Origin: Lysobacter capsici | GTDB lineage: Bacteria > Pseudomonadota > Gammaproteobacteria > Xanthomonadales > Xanthomonadaceae | DNA length: 64,000 nucleotides | Direction: 5' to 3' | Assembly: GCF_018732085.1 (NCBI RefSeq) | Contig: NZ_CP076103.1 | Coordinates: 5,766,001-5,830,000 of the forward strand | Translations under genes and position numbers: made by a program | The notes under the pieces: model-generated | Database searches by the model: none | What the model was told of the DNA's origin: nothing | What the model saw: the letters and a program-made list of their open reading frames with translations, nothing else | Shown here: piece by piece, positions 25,756 to 34,464 of the stretch | Layout of the letters: every line of letters begins with the position of its first letter | Position numbering within the stretch: the first letter of the stretch is position 1

Positions 25756-27403
25756 GTCACTGCTCGCCATTTCCATCGCACTCGCCGGCGCCTTCGCGCT
25801 CGCGCCGAGCGCGCAAGCCGCCAACCTCACCCTGATCAACGGCGACAACGGCACCGCCGTGGGCCTCAACGACCCGACCGCGGCCGCTCCGGTCGGCGGC
25901 AACCCGGGCGTTTCCATCGGCGAACAGCGCCGCATCGTCTACCAGTACGCGATGGATGCGTGGGGCGCGGTGCTGCAGAGCAACGTCGAGATCAAGGTGT
26001 ACGCCACCTTCGCCCGCCTGACCTGTACCGCCACCGGCGGCACCCTCGGCGCGGCCGGCACCAACTGGATCCTCAACGACTTCCCCGGCTCGCGCCCGAA
26101 CACGCTGTACCACTCCGCGCTCGCCGACGCGATCGCCGGCGAAGACCTCGTCCCCGATCCGGACGATCCGGCCGACATCTTCTCCCAGTTCAACGGCGAC
26201 CTCGGCAAGCCCGACTGCCTGGCCGGCTCGGGCTGGTACCTGGGCCTGGACGGCAAGACCCCGGAAGGCAAGATCAACTTCCTCAACGTGGTCATGCACG
26301 AGCTCGGCCACGGCCTGGGCGCGCAGGGGTTCATCAACAAGAACACCGGCGCGCTGCTCGCGGGCCTGAGCGACGTCTACACCAGCAACGCCTACGACAA
26401 CGTCCAGAACAAGGCCTTCAACGACCCGGCGATGACCGACGCGTTGCGCGCCACGGCCATGAAGACCCCGGGCCGCACGGTGTGGAACGGCGCTCAGGTC
26501 AACGCTCAGGCGCCGCTGGTCCTGGATCGGCGCACCGTGCTCAACGTGACCGCACCGGCCGCGGCCGCGGGCAGTTACGAAATCGGCTTCGCCGACTTCG
26601 GCCCGGCCCCGTCGGCGACCAGCTTCCCGGCCGGTCAGCTGGTGCTGGTCAACGACGGCGTCGCCGCGGCTTCGGTCAGCGACGGTTGCGAAACCCCGTT
26701 CGTCAACGCCGCCGCCATCGCCGGCAAGGTCGCGGTGATCGATCGCGGCACCTGCAACTTCGCGGTCAAGGCCAAGAACGCGCAGCTCAACGGCGCGGTC
26801 GCGGTGGTGATCGTCAACAACACCGGCGGCGTGGCGGGCATGGGCAACTCGGCTCCGCCGATCACCGACATCACCATTCCCACGGTGATGATCTCGCAGG
26901 GCGACGGTGCGTTGGTCAAGGCCAATCTGCCGGCGACGGCGGGCGCGCTGGTCGATCCGAACTTCCTGCAAGGCGCCGACCGCAATGGCCGCACGCGGCT
27001 ATACGCGCCGACCGTCGTCGCGGTCGGCTCGACCTTCTCGCACTTCGACACCGACCTGCAGCCCAACGCGCTGATGGAACCGTTCGATACGCCGGAAGTG
27101 CAGGCCCAGTTCGACGTCGATCTGACCCCGGCGATGTTCGTCGACATCGGTTGGACGCTCAATCCGGGCAACGCGATCCTCGGCACCTGCGACACCACGG
27201 TCAAGGCGCTGGAAACGCCCGGCCTGATCATCGGCGCCAACATCACCGCCGAGAGCAAGCTGTGCGCGACTCATGCCCACGGCAGCCGTGCGCTCTACCT
27301 GCGTTGCATCTCCGATCACGCCACCGAGTTGCAGCAGATCGGCGCGATCACCACCACGCAGTTGGGCAAGGTGCGGCAGTGCGCGGCGACGGTGCGTCCG
27401 TAA
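25748..27403 (+). CDS. Secreted PA-domain zinc-metallopeptidase-like protein
   Basis: A 551 aa protein from GTG 25748. The signal peptide is KSLLAISIALAGAFALAPSAQA. A HELGH zinc motif occurs at residues 184-188 in VMHELGHGLGAQG. Metzincins carry a third His six residues after the second His, but here that position is Gly (HELGHGLGAQG), so the third zinc ligand must come from elsewhere or is lost. A PA-like insert follows (NAAAIAGKVAVIDRGTCNFA, then AVVIVNNTGG). Several Cys suggest disulfides in an extracytoplasmic protein. Substrate unknown. Overlaps the preceding gene by 8 nt. Confidence 0.8.
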   Translation: MNKSLLAISIALAGAFALAPSAQAANLTLINGDNGTAVGLNDPTAAAPVGGNPGVSIGEQRRIVYQYAMDAWGAVLQSNVEIKVYATFARLTCTATGGTLGAAGTNWILNDFPGSRPNTLYHSALADAIAGEDLVPDPDDPADIFSQFNGDLGKPDCLAGSGWYLGLDGKTPEGKINFLNVVMHELGHGLGAQGFINKNTGALLAGLSDVYTSNAYDNVQNKAFNDPAMTDALRATAMKTPGRTVWNGAQVNAQAPLVLDRRTVLNVTAPAAAAGSYEIGFADFGPAPSATSFPAGQLVLVNDGVAAASVSDGCETPFVNAAAIAGKVAVIDRGTCNFAVKAKNAQLNGAVAVVIVNNTGGVAGMGNSAPPITDITIPTVMISQGDGALVKANLPATAGALVDPNFLQGADRNGRTRLYAPTVVAVGSTFSHFDTDLQPNALMEPFDTPEVQAQFDVDLTPAMFVDIGWTLNPGNAILGTCDTTVKALETPGLIIGANITAESKLCATHAHGSRALYLRCISDHATELQQIGAITTTQLGKVRQCAATVRP

Positions 27404-27435
27404 GCCTCACGCTCCAGGCATCGTTATAGCGTTGC

Positions 27436-27469
27436 AAAAAACCGGCGCCGCGAGGCGCCGGTTTTCTTT
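27436..27469 (+). terminator. Intrinsic terminator after the peptidase operon
   Basis: AAAACCGGCGCC, loop GCGA, GGCGCCGGTTTT followed by CTTTG. The stem of the inverted repeat is perfect, including the A/T ends. It lies 33 nt after the stop of the peptidase gene. Confidence 0.85.
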
Positions 27470-27580
27470 GCGCCAGCTGAAAGCATGTCGGCGCCGGCGA
27501 CCTGCGGCACTTGAATTCGCCGCCGCAGACGCTACGTTGCACCCACAAGGCCAATCCGGCCGCATGCGGAGTACGACACG

Positions 27581-27829
27581 ATGGGATTGATCAGCCTGCT
27601 CTGGGGCATTTTCGCGCTGGCGTGGATGGTCCTGGCCCTGATTCCGTTGCTCGGCTGGGGCAACTGGTTTCTGATTCCGTTCGCCGCGGTCGGCGCGATC
27701 ATCGCCGCGATCGGCCTGTTGTTCACCAAGTCGGAAAACAACGGCCGCGCCAAGACCGGCCTGCTGCTCAACGCCATCGTGATCGTGGTCGCGCTGGTCC
27801 GGCTCGGCATCGGCGGCGGCATCATCTGA
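27581..27829 (+). CDS. Small hydrophobic membrane protein
   Basis: An 82 aa protein (MGLISLLWGIFALAWMVLAL) with three hydrophobic stretches separated by short polar loops, the only charged loop being FTKSENNGRAK. Probably inner membrane with three segments. No family is recognised. It stands alone between a terminator and the repeat at 27974-28003. The start is ATG 27581, with no strong ribosome-binding site. Confidence 0.6.
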   Translation: MGLISLLWGIFALAWMVLALIPLLGWGNWFLIPFAAVGAIIAAIGLLFTKSENNGRAKTGLLLNAIVIVVALVRLGIGGGII

Positions 27830-27973
27830 CGACGCGTTCGCGCTGCGCCGTCGCGATGGCGGCGGCGCAGCGACGACAAGGCGCAGTGACGATTTCCTGT
27901 ATTCAAGCGCCGCGCCAAGACGGTCCACCGCTGCGGGCGCGAGCGCAAACCTCGACCCGGCGCAAATTCCCGA

Positions 27974-28003
27974 GGTCTTTTGTGGGAGGGGCTTTAGCCC
28001 CGA
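27974..28003. repeat. Half copy of the TTTTGTGGGAGGGGCTT..GCCCCGA repeat
   Basis: GTCTTTTGTGGGAGGGGCTTTAGCCCCGA matches the left arm of the element at 9722-9855, without the inverted partner. The remaining bases between 27830 and 28088 show no gene. Confidence 0.6.
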
Positions 28004-28088
28004 CGCTTTCGGCTTAGACCGCCGATCACCTCGAACACAATTGCTTGATCGTCGCGCGTAGACCGCGCCGCCCACTCGAACCAGTTCG

Positions 28089-29678
28089 CTAGACCGGCCC
28101 AAGCACCGCCGGCCGCGCCGCCACCAACGCGCGCGTATGCGCATGCTGCGGCATCTTCAACACCTGCGCCGTCGGCCCAGTCTCGACGATGCGCCCGCCT
28201 TCGAGCACGGCGATACGCTCGGCCACCGCGGCCGCGGCGGCGAGATCGTGAGTCACGAACAACAACGCCAGCCCGCGTTCGCGCTTGAGCCGCGCGAGCA
28301 AGGCCAGGATCGACGCGCGATGATGCGCGTCCAGCGCCGACACCGCTTCGTCGCAGACCAACAGATCCGGCGAGGTCGCCAGCGCGCGCGCGATCGCGAT
28401 GCGCTGGCGCTGACCGCCGGAGAACTGGTGCGGATACCGATCCAGCATCGCCTCGTCCAGCCCGACATCGCGCAGCAGTCCGGCGGCGCGCGCGCGACGT
28501 GCGTGCTTGTCCAGAGTTCCGTGGATGCGCAGCGGTTCGGCCACGATCTCGGCCACGCGCAGGCGCGGGTCGAGCGAGGCATACGGGTCCTGGAACACCA
28601 CCCCGGTCCGCGCCCGCAACCGGCGCAAGGCCGCGGCGTCCAACGACCCCAGATCGATCCCCTCGATCGACACGCGTCCCTGTGCGCCGCGCAACAACCG
28701 CAGCAAGACACGACCCAAGGTGCTCTTGCCGCTGCCGCTTTCGCCGACCAGGGCCAGCCCTTGCCCGCGCCTGAGTTCGATATCGACCCCATCGAGCGCC
28801 GGCCGCGGCGCGCGCGGATAGTGCATCGACAAGGCTTCGCCGCGCAGCAGCGGCGGCGTGTCGTTATCGGCCTGCACCATCGGCTCGGGCGGCAAGGCAT
28901 CGATCCGATCGGCGGCCAGCAGCTCGCGCGTATACGCATGCGCGGGCGATGCGAACACCGTCGCGGTGTCGCCGCGCTCGACCACCTCGCCACGCTGCAA
29001 CACCAGCAACTGCTGCGCATACGCGCCCACCAGCGGCAGATCGTGGCTGATCAGCAGCAGCGCCAGGCCGTCCTCGCGGCGCAGCCGATCGAGCAGATCG
29101 AGAATGTCGCGGGCGATGCGCGCGTCCAGCGCCGAGGTCGGCTCATCGGCGATCAGCACCCGCGGCTGCGTCGCCAGGGCCAGCGCGATCGCGATGCGCT
29201 GACGCTGGCCGCCGGAAAACTGATGCGGATAGCGGCGCAGCGCCGCCGCCGGATCGGGCAGTTGCACCCGTTCGAGCAGCGCCTGCGCCTGAGCGCCGGC
29301 CGCCGCGGCCGACAAGCCGCGCACCACACGCAAGGTTTCGTTGAGCTGCGCGCCGATCCGGCGCAACGGATGCAAGGCCGCGAGCGGGTCCTGCGGCACC
29401 CAGGCCAGGGTGCGGCCGCGCAGCCGCGCATGCGCGGCGCTGGCGATCGCGACGTCGCTGCCGTCGATAGTCAAGCGCCCCTGCGCGCGCAGTTGCGCCG
29501 GCAACAGGCTGAGCAAGGCCAGCGCGGTCAGGCTCTTGCCGCTGCCGCTTTCGCCGACCACGCCGAGGCACTGGCCCGGATGCAGCTCCATATCGAGCGG
29601 CCCGAGCAAACGCCGCGATTGCGTCGCACTGCTGTCGACAGAAACTCTCAACCCATGCAGCGACACCAGCGCGCTCAT
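28089..29678 (-). CDS. Fused double ATPase of a peptide-type ABC transporter
   Basis: A 529 aa protein of two complete ABC domains. The first has Walker A GESGSGKS (residues 42-49), signature QFSGGQRQRIAIALALA and Walker B VLIADEPTSALD. The second repeats GESGSGKSTLG, QFSGGQRQRIAIARALA and LLVCDEAVSALD (Glu then Ala, not Pro, in the Walker B region). The pattern is that of the YejF/DppD-DppF type energising uptake of oligopeptides. ATG 29678 overlaps the preceding permease stop by 4 nt, so translation is coupled. No second permease or binding protein lies nearby. Confidence 0.88.
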   Translation of the reverse strand: MSALVSLHGLRVSVDSSATQSRRLLGPLDMELHPGQCLGVVGESGSGKSLTALALLSLLPAQLRAQGRLTIDGSDVAIASAAHARLRGRTLAWVPQDPLAALHPLRRIGAQLNETLRVVRGLSAAAAGAQAQALLERVQLPDPAAALRRYPHQFSGGQRQRIAIALALATQPRVLIADEPTSALDARIARDILDLLDRLRREDGLALLLISHDLPLVGAYAQQLLVLQRGEVVERGDTATVFASPAHAYTRELLAADRIDALPPEPMVQADNDTPPLLRGEALSMHYPRAPRPALDGVDIELRRGQGLALVGESGSGKSTLGRVLLRLLRGAQGRVSIEGIDLGSLDAAALRRLRARTGVVFQDPYASLDPRLRVAEIVAEPLRIHGTLDKHARRARAAGLLRDVGLDEAMLDRYPHQFSGGQRQRIAIARALATSPDLLVCDEAVSALDAHHRASILALLARLKRERGLALLFVTHDLAAAAAVAERIAVLEGGRIVETGPTAQVLKMPQHAHTRALVAARPAVLGPV

Positions 29679-30532
29679 GCGGCCGCGGCCTGGCGCGGCG
29701 CATCGCTCTGCGGCGAACGATGCACATCGAGCCAATCGCGCAGGCCGTCGCCGAGAAACTGGAACGCGGCCAATGTGGTCACCAGAAATCCCGCCGGAAA
29801 CAACAAGGTCCACGGCGCGCTGTCGAGTTCCTGCACGCCTTCGGCGAGCAGGCCGCCCCAACTCGACGACGGCTCGTCGATCGACAGACCGAGAAAACCC
29901 AGAAAACTTTCGACCAGGATCGCCTGCGGCAGGATCAAGCCGAGGTACACGAATGCCAGCGGCATCAGGTTCGGCAGCACATGCCAGCGCAGGCGCTGGC
30001 CGAAACTCGCCCCGGCCGCCTGCGCCGCGAGCACGAACGGCGCCTCGCGCAGCCGCGCGGCCTCCGCGCGCATGACCCGGGCCAGATCGATCCAGACATA
30101 GCCGCCGATCGCCGCGAGCAACAGCAGCAGCGAACGTTCGAACAAGGTCAGCAGCAGGATCACCACCAGCAGGAACGGCAGCGCCGAAAACACGTCGAGC
30201 ACCCGCACCATCAGCCGTTCGACCCAGCCGCCGGCGAGCCCGGCGATCGCGCCGTAACCCAGCCCGATCACCAACGCGACCACGCTCGCCAGCAAGCCGA
30301 TGCCCAACGACAAGCGCCCGCCGGCCAGGGTGCGCGCGAACACGTCGCGGCCGATCGCGTCGGTGCCGAACCAATGCCCGGCGGTCCCGGGCCGGGCCGA
30401 CAGCGCGTCCCAGTCGGGCAGGATCGGGCCGTAGCGGCCGAGCAGCGGCGCCAGCCAGCACAGCGCCGCCAGCGCGGCGAGTATCAATAGACAAGTGCGC
30501 GCCAGCGGCGGCAGGGACATGAGCGATCGCAT
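29675..30532 (-). CDS. DppC/OppC/YejE-type ABC permease
   Basis: A 285 aa inner-membrane permease starting at ATG 30532 or 30520. The DppC/OppC hallmark GTDAIGRDVFARTLAGGR precedes the membrane segments, and the EAA-like loop is AAQAAGASFGQRLRWHVLPNLMP. It would form half of the channel for peptides and be powered by the fused ATPase encoded next (4-nt overlap). An OppB-type partner and a binding protein would be expected directly upstream, but only a repeat element and an Rrf2 regulator lie there, so the operon looks incomplete. Confidence 0.85.
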   Translation of the reverse strand: MRSLMSLPPLARTCLLILAALAALCWLAPLLGRYGPILPDWDALSARPGTAGHWFGTDAIGRDVFARTLAGGRLSLGIGLLASVVALVIGLGYGAIAGLAGGWVERLMVRVLDVFSALPFLLVVILLLTLFERSLLLLLAAIGGYVWIDLARVMRAEAARLREAPFVLAAQAAGASFGQRLRWHVLPNLMPLAFVYLGLILPQAILVESFLGFLGLSIDEPSSSWGGLLAEGVQELDSAPWTLLFPAGFLVTTLAAFQFLGDGLRDWLDVHRSPQSDAPRQAAAA

Positions 30533-30580
30533 TGCCGCGCATCGTACCCGCTCCAGCCCGCGCCGGAGCTGGGTTTCCCT

Positions 30581-30679
30581 CTGTAGGAGCGGCGCGAGCC
30601 GCGACCGCGAAACCACAGCTACGACGAAACCCTCGGCGTAACCGTGATGTCGCGGTCGCGGCTCGCGCCGCTCCTACAG
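30581..30679. repeat. Perfect 30-bp inverted repeat (CTGTAGGAGCGGCGCGAGCC family)
   Basis: The arms at 30581-30610 and 30650-30679 are exactly inverted copies of each other. A single arm also occurs at 62442-62471. It lies directly upstream of the permease gene, between it and the Rrf2 gene, where further transporter genes might have been expected. Nothing else is evident in 30533-30776. Confidence 0.85.
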
Positions 30680-30776
30680 TCCCCCCGGCACATGCCGGGT
30701 GGTCATAAGCAGATGAAGCAATACCTTTTCCCCTGGCCCGCGCACCCGGCGACATTCCCTACATGGTGAATGGGAA

Positions 30777-31295
30777 ATGCTGACGATGAAGGCCAAGTAC
30801 GCCCTGCGCGCGATGTGCGCGCTCGCGCGCGCCGAGCACGCCCGGCGCCCGACCGACCCCGCGCTCGCCCCGCGGCCGCGCCGCGAGCGGCTGCAGGCGC
30901 GCACCATCGCCGAACACAGCGGCGCCCCGAGCAAGTTCCTCGAAACCATCCTGGTCGACCTGCGCCAGGCCGGTTTCATCGACAGCCGCCGCGGCCAGAA
31001 GGGCGGCCACGCCCTCGCCCGCCCGGCCGACCAGATCATGGTCGGCGACCTGATCCGCGCCATCGACGGCCCATTGGCGCCGGTGCGCTGCGCCAGCGTC
31101 AGCGCCTACCAGGCCTGCGCCGACTGCCCCGACCCGGAGGCGTGCAGCCTGCGCTCGCTGATGCGCGAGGCGCGCGATGCGATCTCCGACGTGCTCGACC
31201 GCCGCAGCCTGCGCGAACTCGCGCTGGCCCCGGATTTCCTCGCCGCGCTGCCGATCGCCGATGCGACGCTCGGTCTCGATGGAGCGTTGTCGTGA
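30777..31295 (+). CDS. Rrf2-family transcriptional regulator with Cys cluster
   Basis: A 172 aa regulator with a winged helix-turn-helix (MKAKYALRAMCALARAEH, IAEHSGAPSKFLETILVDLR) followed by RRGQKGGHALARPADQI, as in IscR and CymR. Four Cys lie in RCASVSAYQACADCPDPEAC, suggesting Fe-S or thiol sensing. The next gene starts inside its stop codon (GTGA). Downstream are porin, Sbp and CysUWA, so it probably controls sulfur uptake in response to sulfur or Fe-S status. An alternative ATG is at 30786. The ligand is unknown. Confidence 0.85.
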   Translation: MLTMKAKYALRAMCALARAEHARRPTDPALAPRPRRERLQARTIAEHSGAPSKFLETILVDLRQAGFIDSRRGQKGGHALARPADQIMVGDLIRAIDGPLAPVRCASVSAYQACADCPDPEACSLRSLMREARDAISDVLDRRSLRELALAPDFLAALPIADATLGLDGALS

Positions 31296-31594
31296 ACCGC
31301 GGCACGAACTCGGGAACGAAGCCAAAAGCCGCGTCGAAAACGGCGGCCGCGACGCGCAAACGCGCCGCCGCCGACGATGCGCAACAAGTCTCGACCGTGC
31401 GTTACCCGATCGCCCGCGATCCGGAACCCGAGATCAACATCGTCAACCTCAGCGATACCGAATACGTACTGTTGAACGCGGTGCGCGAACTGCGCGCGGG
31501 TCGGATCGAAGTCGTCATCCAGGGTTCGCGCATTGTCGAGATCACTCGCACCCAGCGGGTCGCAGTCGATGCGGCGCAGGAGTCGTGGGCGTAA
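31292..31594 (+). CDS. DUF2292 (YezD/OscA-like) small protein
   Basis: A 100 aa protein from GTG 31292. A basic Lys/Ala/Thr-rich N-terminus precedes the DUF2292 core EINIVNLSDTEYVLLNAVRE and ELRAGRIEVVIQGSRIVEITR. In Pseudomonas the DUF2292 protein OscA is encoded beside sulfate-binding protein and sulfate transporter genes and is needed under sulfur limitation. The same neighbourhood here supports a role in sulfur acquisition. The start overlaps the Rrf2 gene by 4 nt, so both are translated together. Function is inferred from family and context. Confidence 0.8.
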   Translation: MNRGTNSGTKPKAASKTAAATRKRAAADDAQQVSTVRYPIARDPEPEINIVNLSDTEYVLLNAVRELRAGRIEVVIQGSRIVEITRTQRVAVDAAQESWA

Positions 31595-31611
31595 GCAACA
31601 CCGTCACTTGA

Positions 31612-31641
31612 GCGACCGCTCGCGGGGAAGCGGGCGGTCGT
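31612..31641 (+). promoter_or_regulatory. GC-rich stem-loop after the DUF2292 gene
   Basis: CGACCGCTCGC (31613-31623), loop GGGGAA, GCGGGCGGTCG (31630-31640) form a stem with one G-T pair. There is no T-run, so it may stabilise or process the transcript between the regulator pair and the porin gene. The rest of 31595-31764 has no gene. Confidence 0.4.
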
Positions 31642-31764
31642 TCGCGACATCGCGGTCTAGGGGGTCGGCGCTGGGCATTCGCGCCTCGATGATCTACGCG
31701 TTTTTGTTGTCTCCACTCACCTCGTGGCCCCATCCACGTCCGTCATCGATCGAAGGAGCACGTC

Positions 31765-33225
31765 ATGCAAACCCGGGTTCGACCTGCGCTCAACGCACGC
31801 ACCGCGACCGTCTCGTTGTGGAGCGCGCTGGCCTGTGCGCTCGCCTTGCCCGCTCACGCGCAGTCGAACGAGCTCACCGTCGAGCAACTGGCCCAGCGCC
31901 TGCGCGCGATCGAACAACGCCTGGGCGGCGGCGACGCGGTCGCCAATGCGTCCGCCGACAGCGGCAATCTCAGCGATCTCGACCAACGCCTGCGGGTGAT
32001 CGAACGCAAACTCGAACTGCAGGCCGAAGAAAACGCCGCGCGCGTCGCGAGCACGCCGGCTGTGTCGCTCAGCGCGAGCAAGGGCCTGTCGGTGAAATCG
32101 CCGCCGCCGGGCGATGTCGAACTCAAGTTCAAGGCGCTGGTCCAGGCCGACGGCCGTTTCTTCATCGGTGACGAACTACTGCCGCAGAACGACACCTTCC
32201 TGTTCCGCCGGATCATGCCGACCATCGAAGGCACCTGGGGTCCGTTGATCGGTTTCCGCCTCACGCCCGAATTCGCCGGCGACAGCGCGACCATCGCCGA
32301 TGCGTATTTCGATCTGAAATTCGATCCGCGCGCGACCGTGCGGATCGGCAAGTTCAAGAGCCCGGTCGGCCTGGAACGCCTGCAATCCAGCGGTTCCACC
32401 GGCCTGATCGAACTGGGCCTGGCGTCCGAGCTCACGCCCAATCGCGACCTGGGCGTGCAGTTGCAGGGCGAACTCGCCGGCGCGACGGTGTCGTATGCGC
32501 TGGGCGTGTTCAACGGCGCGGTCGACGGCCGCGACAGCCCGACCGTCAATCCCGACAACGAATTCGAACTCGCCGGCCGGGTGTTCGTCGAACCGTGGAA
32601 GAACGCGAGCAACGCGCTGTCGGGCCTGGGCTTCGGCGTGGCCGCGAGCAGCGGCGACCGTCGCGGCAACGGCAATAATTTCCTGCCGCGCTACCGCACC
32701 CCGGGCCAGACCCAGTTCTTCAACTACCGCAGCGCGGTGCTCGCCGACGGCGCGCAGACGCGCTGGTCGCCGCAGGCGTTCTACTACCGCAACGGCCTGA
32801 GCCTGCTCGGCGAATACGTCAGCTCCAGCCAGGACGTGCGCGTCGGCGCGTTCGCCGACGAACTCGAACACACCGCCTGGCAACTCACGGCCGGTTACGT
32901 GCTGACCGGCGAAGACGCCGGCTACAAGGGCGTGGCCCGGCCTAACCAACCTTTTACGCTCGGTGCGGCAGGCTGGGGCGCGTTTGAACTGGTCGCACGC
33001 TACGGCCGCCTGGAGATCGACGACGACGCCTTCCCGCGTTACGCCGACCGCAACGCCGTCGCCGCGGCCGCGCGTTCGTGGGGACTGGGCTTGAACTGGT
33101 ACCTGACCGGCAACCTCAAGCTCGTCGCCAACTACACCCAGACTCAGTTCGATGGCGGCGCCGCCGCCGGACGCGACCGCGAAGACGAAAAAGCCTTCTT
33201 CACCCGCGCCCAACTCGCATTCTGA
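31765..33225 (+). CDS. Phosphate-selective-porin-type (OprP/OprO-like) outer membrane porin
   Basis: A 486 aa protein with a signal peptide (ending ALACALALPAHA). A coiled-coil-like segment (QLAQRLRAIEQRLGGGD) follows. The beta-barrel contains the OprP/OprO-like FRRIMPTIEGTWGPLIGFRL, ADAYFDLKFDPRATVRIGKFKSPVGLERLQSS and a terminal Phe (RAQLAF), as in many outer-membrane porins. Its place before Sbp suggests it lets sulfate or organosulfur compounds through the outer membrane. Substrate is inferred. RBS AAGGAGCACGTC lies just before ATG 31765. Confidence 0.88.
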   Translation: MQTRVRPALNARTATVSLWSALACALALPAHAQSNELTVEQLAQRLRAIEQRLGGGDAVANASADSGNLSDLDQRLRVIERKLELQAEENAARVASTPAVSLSASKGLSVKSPPPGDVELKFKALVQADGRFFIGDELLPQNDTFLFRRIMPTIEGTWGPLIGFRLTPEFAGDSATIADAYFDLKFDPRATVRIGKFKSPVGLERLQSSGSTGLIELGLASELTPNRDLGVQLQGELAGATVSYALGVFNGAVDGRDSPTVNPDNEFELAGRVFVEPWKNASNALSGLGFGVAASSGDRRGNGNNFLPRYRTPGQTQFFNYRSAVLADGAQTRWSPQAFYYRNGLSLLGEYVSSSQDVRVGAFADELEHTAWQLTAGYVLTGEDAGYKGVARPNQPFTLGAAGWGAFELVARYGRLEIDDDAFPRYADRNAVAAAARSWGLGLNWYLTGNLKLVANYTQTQFDGGAAAGRDREDEKAFFTRAQLAF

Positions 33226-33258
33226 TTCGACCTCGCCCTTCCCTCACAGGAGCTACCG

Positions 33259-34263
33259 ATGAAAACCGCACTCCGACTGACCCTGCTGGCCCTGGCGCTC
33301 GCCGCCGCGGGCACGGTCTCGGCCAAGGACACCGACCTGCTCAACGTGTCCTACGACCCCACCCGCGAGTTCTACGCCGAGGTCAATCAAGTCTTCGCCG
33401 CGCAATGGAAGCAACAGACCGGCGAAACCCTCAACATCCGCGCCTCGCACGGCGGCTCGGGCAAACAGGCGCGCGCGGTCGTCGATGGGCTGGAAGCCGA
33501 CGTGGTCACCCTCGCCCTGGCCGGCGACATCGACACCATCGCCAACGCCAAGCAACTGCCCGCCAACTGGCAATCGCGTTTGCCGCATCAAAGCGCGCCC
33601 TACACCTCGACCATCGTGTTCCTGGTGCGCAAGGGCAACCCGAAAGGCATCAAGGATTGGGACGACCTGATCAAGCCCGGCGTCGCGGTCATCACCCCGA
33701 ACCCGAAGACCTCCGGCGGCGCGCGCTGGAATTATCTGGCCGCGTGGGCCTACGCCTCGACCAAGTTCCGCGACGGCGACAAGGTCGTCGACTTCCTCAC
33801 CAGCCTGTTCAAGAACGTCCCCGTGCTCGACACCGGCGCGCGCGGCTCGACCACCACCTTCGTCGACCGCAAGATCGGCGATGTGCTGATCGCCTGGGAA
33901 AACGAAGCGCTGCTGACCCTGGAGCAATCCAACACGCGAGGCCAGTTCGAAGTCGTCATCCCGAGCCTGAGCATCAAGGCCGAACCGCCGGTGGCCTGGG
34001 TCGACAAGAACGTCGACAAACACGGCACCCGCAAACAGGCCGAAGCCTACCTGCGTTTCCTCTACACCCCCGAAGGCCAGCGCCTGGCCGCCAAACACGG
34101 CTACCGCCCGGCCGAACCGGACAAGGTCCCGGCGGCGGAACTGGCGAAGTTCCCGGAGGTGAAGCAGGTGACCATCGACGGCGCGTTCGGCGGGTGGAAG
34201 AAGGCGCAGGCGGCGCATTTTTCGGATGGTGGGTTTTTTGACAAGATTTATTTACCGAAGTGA
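33259..34263 (+). CDS. sbp: Sulfate-binding periplasmic protein
   Basis: A 334 aa protein with a signal peptide (LALALAAAGTVSA). Family motifs: LLNVSYDPTREFYAEVNQVF, HGGSGKQARAVVDGLEADVV and TPNPKTSGGARWNYLAAWAY. These form the sulfate site in Sbp and CysP. It would deliver sulfate or thiosulfate to CysUWA. AGGAG precedes ATG 33259. An intrinsic terminator at 34291-34324 and a 2.2-kb opposite-strand block separate it from cysU, so it must either be transcribed independently or have been split from the permease genes by insertion. Confidence 0.92.
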   Translation: MKTALRLTLLALALAAAGTVSAKDTDLLNVSYDPTREFYAEVNQVFAAQWKQQTGETLNIRASHGGSGKQARAVVDGLEADVVTLALAGDIDTIANAKQLPANWQSRLPHQSAPYTSTIVFLVRKGNPKGIKDWDDLIKPGVAVITPNPKTSGGARWNYLAAWAYASTKFRDGDKVVDFLTSLFKNVPVLDTGARGSTTTFVDRKIGDVLIAWENEALLTLEQSNTRGQFEVVIPSLSIKAEPPVAWVDKNVDKHGTRKQAEAYLRFLYTPEGQRLAAKHGYRPAEPDKVPAAELAKFPEVKQVTIDGAFGGWKKAQAAHFSDGGFFDKIYLPK

Positions 34264-34290
34264 TCGGCTGAAGCCCATTGCCACTCCAGC

Positions 34291-34324
34291 AACGATAAGG
34301 CCCGCTTCTGCGGGCTTTATCGTT
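34291..34324 (+). terminator. Intrinsic terminator after sbp
   Basis: AACGATAAGGCCCGC, loop TTCT, GCGGGCTTTATCGTT pair with one G-T wobble. It lies 27 nt after the stop of sbp and can also serve the convergent minus-strand gene. Confidence 0.85.
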
Positions 34325-34464
34325 TGCTGAAGTGTTCAAATCCGGCAAAACGCAACGAAACGCTCAATAAGCGACCCCAATAGTTCCATGGGACATCTTC
34401 GAAACCGATATATGCGCGGCTGGTCCATGCCGATCATCCTCGGTTTCGTTGCCTCCGATTGGCC

